A stretch of DNA of 64,000 nucleotides. It comes from Panacagrimonas sp046594215 (GTDB lineage: Bacteria; Pseudomonadota; Gammaproteobacteria; Nevskiales; Nevskiaceae). Made by a program: the position numbers and the translations under genes. Under the pieces are notes generated by a model. It ran no database searches and had not been told where the DNA came from. It saw only the letters and a program-made list of their open reading frames with translations. The stretch is taken from positions 10,058-74,057 of the forward strand of contig JBKJPX010000094.1 of assembly GCA_046594215.1 (NCBI GenBank), read 5' to 3'. Shown here piece by piece: positions 7,474 through 15,202 of the stretch (positions are counted from its first letter, which is position 1; each line of letters opens with the position of its first letter).

Positions 7474-9504
7474 ATGCTGAAGGGGAAGGTCGGATTCCGA
7501 TTCGACGTCCTGCTGCTCGTGATCGCGGTGCTCGGCATCGTGATCGGCGGCGGCGGTCTGTTTTACAACGACACCCTGGCCCGCCGGCACGAAGCCTGGA
7601 TCGCGATGACGCACCAGCTGCAGACGGACTCGCTGGCGACCAACCGCATCGCGGAGGACGTGGGGCGCGGCATCACGCCCGACTTCGCGGCCCTTACCGG
7701 CCAGGCCGAGAATTTCGCTGATTCCATCCGCATCCTGCGCGAGGGCGACGACGACGCGGGCATAAAGGCCATGCCCTCGGCCGTGCGCCAGGAAGTGGGT
7801 AAGGTCGAACAGGCCTGGGCCACGGTGAAGCTGTCGCTCGACCAGCTTTCGAAGGCCGAGGAACCGGTCGGCAGGGCGTCGACGTCGATCCGCGAGATCC
7901 AATCCTCCAGCGAGCAGCTGTGGGACGTCTACCGCGACGTCAGCCAGCGTCTCGTGGCCGCCGGCGCGTACGAGCGGCTGCCGGCGGTGGCGGATCAGCT
8001 GGCGCGCACGCAGCGAATGCAGGTCCTCGCCCGGCGCCTGCTTGGCGACGGTCGTGACGCGGGTGCGGTTGCCGATGAGCTCGGCCGTGAAGGCAAGGCA
8101 CTGAAGACCTCGCACGCCAGCTTGGCGGGCGAAGGCCCGATCGGCAGCCTGCTGCGCGAGAAGAGCGGTCTCGTCGACGGCATCGCGACGGCCGCCGCAG
8201 CGCTGGCCGAGGACGGCGCCAAGATCAACGAGATGCAGGTCGCCGCCGGCGTGCTGCCGGGCGAGGGCCGCAATCTCTACTCGACGGCCATTGCTCTCGA
8301 AGACGGCCTGGGACCCCTTGCCGGTTCCGGAAAATTCCTGCGCATCCTGATTCTGCCCGCGCTCGGCGTGGCGGTGATCGCATTGATCTTCTATGTACTG
8401 ATCAACATCGTGTCGGTGCGTCGCCGCATTGCGCGGGCCGAGGAGAACGACAGCAAGCAGCAAGCAGCGATTCTCGGGTTGCTCGACGAGATCAGCAGCC
8501 TGGCCGACGGGGACCTCACGGTGCGCGCCAACGTCACCGGCGATTTCACCGGCGCCATCGCCGACTCGATCAACCAGACAATCGATACCCTGCGCGGCCT
8601 CGTGGGCACGATCAACGAGACCGTGGGCGAAATCAGCGCCGCCGCCACGTCCACGCAGGGCACCGCCGACCTGATGCTGTCCGGCTCCGAGAGCCAGGCG
8701 CAGGAAGTGGTCGAGATCGCGGGCCGCATGAAGCAGTCCACGGAATCGCTCAACGCCGTGGCCACGCGCGCCGAGGAGCTTTCGCAGCAGGCTGGCAACT
8801 CCGTGCAGATCGCGCACAACGGCGCTTCGACCGTGGGCCGCACCATCCAGGGCATGGCGGCCCTGCGGGAGCAGATCCAGGACACCGCCAAGCGCATCAA
8901 GCGCCTGGGCGAGTCGTCACAGGAAATCGGCAACATCATCGAGTTCATCAACGACATCGCCGAGCAGACCAATACGTTGGCGCTGAACGCCTCGATCCAG
9001 GCCGCGATGGCCGGCGAGTCGGGCCGCGGCTTCGCGGTGGTGGCCGACGAGGTGCAGCGACTGGCCGAGCGCGCCGCCGCCGCCACGCGCCAGATCGAAA
9101 CCCTGGTCAAGACCATCCAGGCCGACACCAACGAGGCCATCGTCTCGATGGAGCGCTCGACCAGCAACGTGATCGCCGGTGCCCGCAGCGCCGAGGAAGC
9201 CGGCCAGGCCTTGACCCGCATCGAGGCCACCTCGACCGATCTTGCGCGGCTGATCCAGGAGATCTCGGGCGAGGCACGCTCCGAGGCCGCGCAAGCCACC
9301 CGCATCGCCGGCCAGGTCCAGTCGATCCGCGAGACCGCGTTGGCCACCGCCGGGTCGGCACAGCAGACGGCGTCCGCGATCGGCGAGCTCAATTCGCTCT
9401 CCACCAAGCTTCGTCAATCGGTCGCGGGCTTCAAGCTCCCGCCCGACGTCTCGCTGGAGACGGGCGCGATGCCGGCGTTCTCGGACCCGAATCCGGCTCA
9501 CTGA
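7474..9504 (+). CDS. pilJ: Type IV pilus methyl-accepting chemotaxis protein (PilJ-like)
   Basis: A 676-residue receptor. ATG 7474 is preferred over TTG 7468 because GGAGGAG at 7461-7467 is well spaced from it. There is one membrane segment near the N-terminus (LLLVIAVLGIVIGGGGLFY) and a second at about 288-310 (ILPALGVAVIALIFYVLI). Between them lies a helical PilJ-type periplasmic domain. A HAMP domain and a long coiled-coil signalling domain follow, with hairpin tip IAEQTNTLALNASIQAAMAG and then ESGRGFAVVADEVQRLAERA, close to PilJ of Pseudomonas. It should pass pilus or surface signals to a ChpA-type kinase, but pilI, pilK and chpA do not follow; pckA does. Confidence 0.92.
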   Translation: MLKGKVGFRFDVLLLVIAVLGIVIGGGGLFYNDTLARRHEAWIAMTHQLQTDSLATNRIAEDVGRGITPDFAALTGQAENFADSIRILREGDDDAGIKAMPSAVRQEVGKVEQAWATVKLSLDQLSKAEEPVGRASTSIREIQSSSEQLWDVYRDVSQRLVAAGAYERLPAVADQLARTQRMQVLARRLLGDGRDAGAVADELGREGKALKTSHASLAGEGPIGSLLREKSGLVDGIATAAAALAEDGAKINEMQVAAGVLPGEGRNLYSTAIALEDGLGPLAGSGKFLRILILPALGVAVIALIFYVLINIVSVRRRIARAEENDSKQQAAILGLLDEISSLADGDLTVRANVTGDFTGAIADSINQTIDTLRGLVGTINETVGEISAAATSTQGTADLMLSGSESQAQEVVEIAGRMKQSTESLNAVATRAEELSQQAGNSVQIAHNGASTVGRTIQGMAALREQIQDTAKRIKRLGESSQEIGNIIEFINDIAEQTNTLALNASIQAAMAGESGRGFAVVADEVQRLAERAAAATRQIETLVKTIQADTNEAIVSMERSTSNVIAGARSAEEAGQALTRIEATSTDLARLIQEISGEARSEAAQATRIAGQVQSIRETALATAGSAQQTASAIGELNSLSTKLRQSVAGFKLPPDVSLETGAMPAFSDPNPAH

Positions 9505-9516
9505 CCATTCCGGCGG

Positions 9517-9536
9517 GGCGCCGGCTGAACGGCGCC
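9517..9536. terminator. Hairpin after pilJ
   Basis: GGCGCCG and CGGCGCC pair over 7 bases around GCTGAA, 13 bases after the pilJ stop. No T-run follows, so it is a weak terminator candidate or a 3'-end stabiliser. A second small hairpin (TGCCCC/GGGGCA) lies at about 9568-9587 in the pckA leader. Confidence 0.35.
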
Positions 9537-9662
9537 TGACGGCGAATTGCCCGCGCGCGTTCCGCTTGCCCCGCATATAGGGGCAGCCATATCCTTGCGG
9601 CCCCCCGGCGCTCGCCTCCTTTTTTTGGCGCTGCGAAAATTCAACCCCAGGACCGCGATTCC

Positions 9663-11315
9663 ATGACCTTTCAGGCCGACCTCGAGAAGCTCTTCGGACT
9701 CAAAAACGTCACCTACAAGTACGATCTGGGCAAGGAAGCGCTGTTCCACGAGGCGATTGCGAATGACCGTGGCCGCGTGAAGCGTGGGGGTCCTTCGGAC
9801 GCGCAGAAAGCCTTTCCGACCAAACTCGGCGTCAAGGGCCCGCTCGTTTACTACACCGACCCGGACTGCACCGGCCGCCGCACGAAGGACACTTACGCGG
9901 TCAAGTGGCCGGATGTCGCCGACGAGATCTGGTTCAAGGCCGATCTCAGCCCTTACGATCCGCAGAAGTACGAAGCCCTGCTCAAGCGCGTCGTCGATCA
10001 TGTCAATGCGAAGAAGTCGACGCTGTACGTGAAGGACCTGTTCATGGGGTCCGACCCGGATTTCGCCGTGCCTTACCGCTTTGTCGGCGAATACGCGACG
10101 CACGCGATGTTCTGCCACAACATGTTCCCCAAGGAACTGCCGGGCGTGAAGGATGTGGATGGCCGCCGCTGGACCATGTTCAACGTGCCGAGCTTCGTAT
10201 GCGAACCCGAGCGTGACGGTTGCCGCGCCGAAGCCGCCGTCATCATCGACACGAAGAACCGCATCTGCCTGGTGGCCGGCCGCGCCGACTACTGCGGCGT
10301 GAACAAGAAGACCATCTTCACCGTCGGCAACTACCTGCTGCCCAAGCAGGGCCGCCTGTCGATGCACTGCTCGGCCAATGTCGGCAAGAACAACGACGCG
10401 GCGATCCTGTTCGGCCTGTCGGGCACCGGTAAAACCACGCTGTCGGCCGATGCCAGCCGGAAGCTGATCGGCGACGACGAGACGATCTGGTCCGACAACG
10501 GTCTGTGCAACCTCGAGGACGGCTGCTACGCCAAGCTCATCAACCTCGATAAGCAAGCCGAGCCCGTGATCGCCGCGGCGCTGTCGCAGCCGGGCACGAT
10601 CATCGAGAACGTGCCGCCGCTTCCGGGCAAGACGATGGCGGAATGCCACCCCGACGAGCTGGATCTCAACGACGGGTCGATCGCCGAGAACACGCGCTTC
10701 TCGTACCCGCTCGAAGTCGTGCCCAACGTGATGCCCAATGCCCAGGGCCCTCATCCGCAGACCATCGTGCTGCTCACCGCCGACGCCTACGGCGTACTGC
10801 CGCCGGTGTCGATCCTCGATGCCGAGGATGTGATGTACCACTTCGTCTCCGGCTTCACGGCCCGCGTCGCCGGCACCGAAGTCGGCGTGACGGAACCGCA
10901 GCCCACGTTCAGCGCCTGCTTCGGTGGCCCGTTCATGGCGCAGAAGCCCAACGTCTACGCCAAGCTGCTCGGCGAGAAGATGAAAAAGCACAAGGCCCGC
11001 TGCATCCTGCTCAACACGGGCTGGAGCGGCGGCAAATACGGCGTTGGCAAGCGCATGTCGATCAAGGTGACGCGAGCACTGCTCAATGCCGCGCTCGACG
11101 GCAAGCTCGACGGCGTCGAAACCGAGAAGCTGCCAATCCTGAATCTCACCATCCCGAAGTCCTGCCCCGGCGTCGAGAGCGCGATCCTCAATCCGCGTAA
11201 CACCTGGGCGGACAAGGACGAGTACGACGCGACGGCCACCACGCTGCGCGACGCGTTCCGCGAGAACTTCAAGAAGAAGGGTTTCGCGAGCTTCGGGATC
11301 GAAGAGCGCATCTGA
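9663..11315 (+). CDS. pckA: Phosphoenolpyruvate carboxykinase (ATP)
   Basis: A 550-residue gluconeogenic enzyme that turns oxaloacetate and ATP into phosphoenolpyruvate, CO2 and ADP. It has the ATP-type P-loop FGLSGTGKTTLSAD (about 250-263), the metal-site block KLIGDDE, the R-S-Y-type segment NTRFSYPLE and NTGWSGGKYGVGKRM near the C-terminus. The length is at the upper end for the family. It stands alone, with a 158-base leader and a strong terminator behind it. Confidence 0.96.
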   Translation: MTFQADLEKLFGLKNVTYKYDLGKEALFHEAIANDRGRVKRGGPSDAQKAFPTKLGVKGPLVYYTDPDCTGRRTKDTYAVKWPDVADEIWFKADLSPYDPQKYEALLKRVVDHVNAKKSTLYVKDLFMGSDPDFAVPYRFVGEYATHAMFCHNMFPKELPGVKDVDGRRWTMFNVPSFVCEPERDGCRAEAAVIIDTKNRICLVAGRADYCGVNKKTIFTVGNYLLPKQGRLSMHCSANVGKNNDAAILFGLSGTGKTTLSADASRKLIGDDETIWSDNGLCNLEDGCYAKLINLDKQAEPVIAAALSQPGTIIENVPPLPGKTMAECHPDELDLNDGSIAENTRFSYPLEVVPNVMPNAQGPHPQTIVLLTADAYGVLPPVSILDAEDVMYHFVSGFTARVAGTEVGVTEPQPTFSACFGGPFMAQKPNVYAKLLGEKMKKHKARCILLNTGWSGGKYGVGKRMSIKVTRALLNAALDGKLDGVETEKLPILNLTIPKSCPGVESAILNPRNTWADKDEYDATATTLRDAFRENFKKKGFASFGIEERI

Positions 11316-11332
11316 GATCGACGCTTCGGACG

Positions 11333-11361
11333 AAAAAGGCCGGCTCGATGCCGGCCTTTTT
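11333..11361. terminator. Intrinsic terminator after pckA (bidirectional)
   Basis: AAAAAGGCCGGC and GCCGGCCTTTTT form a perfect hairpin with loop TCGAT, with A and T runs on the two sides. It ends pckA and can also stop minus-strand transcription coming from pqqE. Confidence 0.9.
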
Positions 11362-11380
11362 CGTGGCGACGCGTTGAACG

Positions 11381-11400
11381 TAGGCCGGACGAAGCCCGGG
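11381..11400. repeat. Copy of the intergenic CCCGGACTTCGTCCGGG-type palindrome
   Basis: TAGGCCGGACGAAGCCCGGG is a variant of a short palindrome found between genes many times in this window (see the findings). It lies between the convergent pckA and pqqE genes. Confidence 0.6.
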
Positions 11401-11443
11401 ACTGCTCTCGCACCTCGGAAAAAGCCCAGAACCTCTTCCGGGC

Positions 11444-12682
11444 TTACGGGGCTGTCCGGCCGATGCGGGTGTTAGCCGTCGTGGCCGTCGCGCCCGTCTC
11501 GAAGAGACGCTGCTCGTCGACCTTCAGGCCGCCTTCCCCGCATTGCTTCATCAAATCACGTGAATCCCGATCGGTGCGGAACACGATGGGCTTCTCCGCG
11601 ACGCCCGAGCGAGCGCGTGCGACGGCCTCGACGATCCGCTCGTGGTAGGGCGACTTGTCGCACACCGGGTCGGCGTTCTCGGCGTCGCCCGTGATCATGT
11701 AGGCCTGGCAACGGCAACCCCCGAGATCCTTCTCTTTCTCCGGGCAAGTCCGGCACGGATCCTTCATCCAGCCGTCGCCGCGAAAGCGGTTGAAGCCCGG
11801 CGAGTCGTACCAGGCCCATTCCATCGAGTGCTCGCGCACATTGGGAAAGCTCATGCCCGGCAGCATGCCGGCCACGTGGCAGGGCAGCACGGTTCCGTCG
11901 GCCTGCACGGTGATGAAGAGATTGCCCCAACCATTGGTGCACTTCTTGGGGCGTTTCGCGTGGTAATCCGGCATCACGAAGAACAGCCGCATGCGACCTT
12001 TCACCTTTTCGCGAAAGGCGTCGGTGACCTGCTCGGCCCGCTCGATCTGCTCGCGAGTGGGCAGCAGCTGGTCGCGATTCAAATAGGCCCAAGAATAGAA
12101 CTGCGTGTTGGCGAGCTCGACATACTCGGCGTCCATCGCCTCGGCCATTTCGAGGATCTGCTGGACGTGGTCGATGTTGTAGCGATGCAGCACGCAGTTG
12201 AGCACCATCGGGTAGTCGTACTGCTTGATCAGCGCGGCAACCTTCATCTTGAGATCGAAGGTGCGCGTGCTCGACAGGAAATCGTTCATCTCCCGCGTCG
12301 AATCCTGAAACGAGAGCTGGATGTGATCCAGCCCCGCGTCCTTAAGCGCGGCGATGCGCGACTCGGTCATGCCGACGCCCGAGGTCAGCAGGTTCGTGTA
12401 GTAACCCAGTGAACGCGCCTCGCGCACGATCTCCTCGAGATCGTCGCGCAGCAGCGGCTCGCCGCCCGACAGGCCGAGCTGTGCCGCGCCCAGCGCGCGC
12501 GACTCGCGCAGCACGCGCTTCCAGTCCTCGGTGGAGAGTTCCTGGTGCTGCTTGGCGTAGTCCACCGGGTTGTAGCAAAAGACGCAGTGCAGCGGGCAGC
12601 GATACGTAACTTCCGCGAGCAGCCACATCGGCATGCCCACACCCTTGCGCGTGGGCATGTCCATTTCGTTCTCAGCGGACAT
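11444..12682 (-). CDS. pqqE: PQQ biosynthesis radical SAM enzyme PqqE
   Basis: A 412-residue radical SAM enzyme that forms the Glu-Tyr carbon-carbon bond in the PqqA peptide. ATG 12682 gives MSAENEMDMPTRKGV and the radical SAM motif CPLHCVFC (Cys29, Cys33, Cys36), followed by GLSGGEPLLRDD. The C-terminal SPASM region has CRTCPEKEKDLGGCRCQAY for auxiliary iron-sulfur clusters. It overlaps pqqD by 11 bases, and pqqD is its peptide chaperone. The last 40 or so residues are variable. Confidence 0.96.
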   Translation of the reverse strand: MSAENEMDMPTRKGVGMPMWLLAEVTYRCPLHCVFCYNPVDYAKQHQELSTEDWKRVLRESRALGAAQLGLSGGEPLLRDDLEEIVREARSLGYYTNLLTSGVGMTESRIAALKDAGLDHIQLSFQDSTREMNDFLSSTRTFDLKMKVAALIKQYDYPMVLNCVLHRYNIDHVQQILEMAEAMDAEYVELANTQFYSWAYLNRDQLLPTREQIERAEQVTDAFREKVKGRMRLFFVMPDYHAKRPKKCTNGWGNLFITVQADGTVLPCHVAGMLPGMSFPNVREHSMEWAWYDSPGFNRFRGDGWMKDPCRTCPEKEKDLGGCRCQAYMITGDAENADPVCDKSPYHERIVEAVARARSGVAEKPIVFRTDRDSRDLMKQCGEGGLKVDEQRLFETGATATTANTRIGRTAP

Positions 12683-12959
12683 GTCGCACCCAGCCCTGCC
12701 TGATCGCAGCGGCGATGAAGTCGAGCACATCCTGCGCAAGGCCCTGCACGTCGAACGCGGACTCGCAGTCGGCCGTCACCTGCGCCAGGGTCTGCTTGCC
12801 GTCGAGCCGCCTGAGGATCTCGCCCGCGCTCTGGTTCAGGCGAACCATGCCCTCGGGATACAACAGCACGTGCGCGTTCTGCGCCGGCTCCCACTGCAGG
12901 CGGAAGAGCTTCGCAACCGCGTACACCTGCTCGATCGTGACGTCCTCGGCCTCGTTCAT
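12672..12959 (-). CDS. pqqD: PQQ peptide chaperone PqqD
   Basis: A 95-residue protein read from ATG 12959 (MNEAEDVTIEQVYAVAKLFR). It has the PqqD winged-helix pattern (LLYPEGMVRLNQSAGEILRR, then a helical tail ending GWVRHVR). PqqD binds PqqA and presents it to PqqE. It overlaps pqqC by 4 bases upstream and pqqE by 11 downstream, so the three are translationally coupled. Confidence 0.94.
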   Translation of the reverse strand: MNEAEDVTIEQVYAVAKLFRLQWEPAQNAHVLLYPEGMVRLNQSAGEILRRLDGKQTLAQVTADCESAFDVQGLAQDVLDFIAAAIRQGWVRHVR

Positions 12960-13684
12960 GCCCTGGGTCCCACGATCTTGATCTCGCACTGGCTGAGCAT
13001 GATCGCGTCGGCCAGCGACCACAGCACGTCAAGCTTGAACTGCAGGATCTCGAGCGCGCGCTCCTGCAGCGCGCGCGACTGGCTGAAGTGGGCAAGCGTC
13101 AGGGTCAGGCCGTGCTGCACGTCGCGACGGGCCTGCGTCAGACGCCCCTTGAAATAGCGCAGGCCCGCGGCGTCGACCCAGGGATACTGCTGTGGCCAGG
13201 TGTCAATGCGCTGCTGGTGGATGTGGCCGGCGAACAGCTCGGTCAGGCTGGAAGCCACGGCCTCCTGCCAGCTCGCCTGCCGCGCGAAGTTCACGTAAGC
13301 GTCCACGGCGAAGCGCGCCGCCGGCGCTACGTGCCGCAAGGAAGTCACGTCGTCGCGCGAAAGCCCTACGGCCTCGCCCAGGCCGATCCAGGCCTCGATG
13401 CCGCCCTCGTCGTCGCCGTAGCCGTCGTGGTCGAGGATGCGCTGCACCCATTCGCGCCGCACCTCGCGGTCCGGGCAGTTGGCCAGTATCGCGGCGTCCT
13501 TCCGCGGAATACTGATCTGGTAGTAGAAGCGGTTCGCGACCCAGCCTCGCAGCTGACCCGCGGTCAGCCGACCCTCGGCCATCATCACGTGGAAGGGATG
13601 ATGGATGTGGTAGCCGGCGCCCTTGTCGCGCAGCTTCTCCTCGAAGACTGGCGCGCTCCAGGGCGCGCGGTCGTCGTCGCTCAT
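12956..13684 (-). CDS. pqqC: Pyrroloquinoline-quinone synthase PqqC
   Basis: A 242-residue all-helical oxidase that carries out the last ring closure and oxidation of PQQ synthesis. It is recognised by YHIHHPFHVMMAEG, ANRFYYQISIPRKDAAILAN, ILDHDGYG, GIEAWIGLGEAVGL and HIHQQRIDTWPQQYPWV, all conserved in PqqC. It follows pqqA after 163 bases. In most bacteria pqqB lies between these two, but here it does not. Confidence 0.97.
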   Translation of the reverse strand: MSDDDRAPWSAPVFEEKLRDKGAGYHIHHPFHVMMAEGRLTAGQLRGWVANRFYYQISIPRKDAAILANCPDREVRREWVQRILDHDGYGDDEGGIEAWIGLGEAVGLSRDDVTSLRHVAPAARFAVDAYVNFARQASWQEAVASSLTELFAGHIHQQRIDTWPQQYPWVDAAGLRYFKGRLTQARRDVQHGLTLTLAHFSQSRALQERALEILQFKLDVLWSLADAIMLSQCEIKIVGPRA

Positions 13685-13704
13685 GTGGATCTCTTATTTC
13701 TCTG

Positions 13705-13725
13705 CGGGTCCTCTACCGGGACCCG
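13705..13725 (-). promoter_or_regulatory. Hairpin in the pqqA-pqqC spacer (near pqqC)
   Basis: CGGGTCC and GGACCCG pair over 7 bases around a 7-base loop, 20 bases before the pqqC start. With the hairpin at 13798-13838 it makes a structured spacer that could set the ratio of pqqA to pqqCDE mRNA through termination, processing or protection. Confidence 0.45.
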
Positions 13726-13797
13726 TGGTGACGACTCGAACGCGCAAACAAAAACGCGACAGCGAGATCAAGGCTCACCGCCGCGTTTCCAATCGAC

Positions 13798-13838
13798 CGG
13801 TCCGCGGCTTTTTCCTGCGAAGGAGAGGCCGCGAACCG
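13798..13838 (-). promoter_or_regulatory. Hairpin just downstream of pqqA (attenuator or processing site)
   Basis: On the minus strand CGGTTCGCGGC pairs with GCCGCGGACCG over 11 bases, with one U-G wobble and a 19-base loop that ends in an A-run. It starts 9 bases after the pqqA stop. In several species pqqA is made in excess over the later pqq genes. A hairpin here is a plausible cause, though no T-run follows it. Confidence 0.5.
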
Positions 13839-13847
13839 TGATCGCGC

Positions 13848-13922
13848 TCAGCGAGCCGCGATGTACAGATTGATTTCGAAGCCGTACCGCATGTCGATAG
13901 CAGCGGGTTTCGTCCAGGCCAT
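13848..13922 (-). CDS. pqqA: PQQ precursor peptide PqqA
   Basis: A 24-residue peptide that supplies the Glu and Tyr from which PQQ is built. It begins MAWTKPAAIDMRYGFEINLY, and the conserved E-x-x-x-Y pair sits in GFEINLY. The ribosome site AAGGAGA lies 8 bases ahead of ATG 13922. The gene is small enough to be missed by gene callers. It is the first gene of the minus-strand pqqA-C-D-E run, facing away from the prolyl aminopeptidase gene. Confidence 0.95.
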   Translation of the reverse strand: MAWTKPAAIDMRYGFEINLYIAAR

Positions 13923-14054
13923 GATGTTCTCCTTCATAGGTGTTCTCGTTGGGGAAGACCGCCTCACGGCGACCGGATCGACCGACCGGCACGATCCGGA
14001 CCCATTGTTCGCCCCGGCGGGCGATGCGCCTACCGTCAGGGCGCGCGACCGCAC

Positions 14055-14071
14055 CTCATGAAAATCATGAG
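14055..14071. promoter_or_regulatory. 17-bp palindrome in the pqqA/pip intergenic region (possible operator)
   Basis: CTCATGAAAATCATGAG has 7-base perfect arms around AAA. It lies between the divergent pqqA and pip genes, 57 bases before the pip GTG and 133 before pqqA, where a regulator could act on both. The LuxR-type regulator encoded at 16558-17211 is one candidate binder; this is inference. Confidence 0.45.
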
Positions 14072-14127
14072 CCGTGCGCCCGCCGGCTGTCCCCGCTAAG
14101 GTTTGCGCGAGGAAGGAGAACGACTCG

Positions 14128-15096
14128 GTGAGCGACGCAAAGAACGTCCTGTACCCAGCCCCGGCGGCGCACCGGGCGGAGTGGATCGCGGTGGGCGACG
14201 GCCACGAACTCTATTTCGAGGAATCGGGCCGACCCGATGGCCAGCCGGTGGTCTTCCTGCACGGCGGGCCGGGCAGCGGCTGCGTGCCGGCGCAGCGCGG
14301 CTTTTTCGACCCGGCTCACTACCGTGCCGTGCTCTACGACCAGCGCGGCTGCGGCAAGAGCCGTCCCGCCGGCCTGCTCGAGGCCAATACCACCGCGCAC
14401 CTGGTCGAGGACCTCGAGAAGTTGCGCGAACACCTGGGCATCGCCCGCTGGATCGTGTTCGGCGGCTCCTGGGGCTCGACGCTGGCGCTGGCCTATGCAC
14501 GCCGCTACCCGGCCAGGGTGCAGGCGCTGGTGCTGCGCGGCGTGTTCCTGGCGCGCATTCGCGAAGTCGAGTCCTTCGCCTACAACCTGCGCACCTTCCT
14601 GCCCGAGGCCTGGCACGCGCTCGCCTCGCCCTTCGGCATCGCCGACGAGCAGGCGGCGCGCGACTTCGATCTGGCCACGCAGGCCGCGAGGACCGTGCTG
14701 CGCGGCGCTCCGGATGCCGCGCGCGCCATCGCCACCGCCTGGCTGCGCCTGGAATCCGAGGCCATGGCGATGACGGTCAACGGGGCGGCCGCCGGACCGG
14801 TCGGCGATGCCCTGTGCGCGCGCACGCGCGTCTACATGCACTACCTCGAGCACCGCTTCTTTCTGCGCGACGGCGAACTGCTCGAAGGCCTCGAAGTGCT
14901 GCGCGACATTCCGGTCGACATCGTGCAAGGCGCGCTCGACCCGGTGTGCCCGCCGATCAGCGCCTGGGAACTGGTGAAGAAAATCCCGCACGCGCGCGTG
15001 AAGAAGGTGGCGCTGGCGGGACACGGAGCATTCGAGCCGGGCCTGAGTCGCGCGCTCGTGGACGTGATGGACGAGCTGCGCACGCGATCGTCGTGA
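14128..15096 (+). CDS. pip: Prolyl aminopeptidase (proline iminopeptidase, S33)
   Basis: A 322-residue alpha/beta hydrolase that removes N-terminal proline from peptides. GTG 14128 is preferred because AGGAAGGAGAA lies just ahead of it. It shows the oxyanion motif HGGPGSGC, DQRGCGKSRP, the nucleophile elbow GGSWGSTLAL, the acid segment VQGALDPVCPP and the C-terminal histidine in AGHGAFEPG. Length and motifs fit family members of about 315 residues. Its divergent position next to pqqA is suggestive, because PQQ maturation needs peptidases, but a role there is not shown. Confidence 0.93.
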   Translation: MSDAKNVLYPAPAAHRAEWIAVGDGHELYFEESGRPDGQPVVFLHGGPGSGCVPAQRGFFDPAHYRAVLYDQRGCGKSRPAGLLEANTTAHLVEDLEKLREHLGIARWIVFGGSWGSTLALAYARRYPARVQALVLRGVFLARIREVESFAYNLRTFLPEAWHALASPFGIADEQAARDFDLATQAARTVLRGAPDAARAIATAWLRLESEAMAMTVNGAAAGPVGDALCARTRVYMHYLEHRFFLRDGELLEGLEVLRDIPVDIVQGALDPVCPPISAWELVKKIPHARVKKVALAGHGAFEPGLSRALVDVMDELRTRSS

Positions 15097-15173
15097 CGCG
15101 GACCCGGCCAGGAGCAACCGCGCCCGCAGCCCGGACAAATTCGGGAGTCTCGTCGCCGTCCACGCGGAAAGTC

Positions 15174-15190
15174 CTGGACTTCGTCCGGCC
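15174..15190. repeat. Copy of the intergenic CCCGGACTTCGTCCGGG-type palindrome
   Basis: CTGGACTTCGTCCGGCC matches the palindrome apart from its ends. It lies 13 bases before the histidine kinase start. A weaker relative, CCCGGACAAATTCGGG, is about 50 bases upstream. Confidence 0.5.
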
Positions 15191-15202
15191 GACGGCTTGC
15201 AC

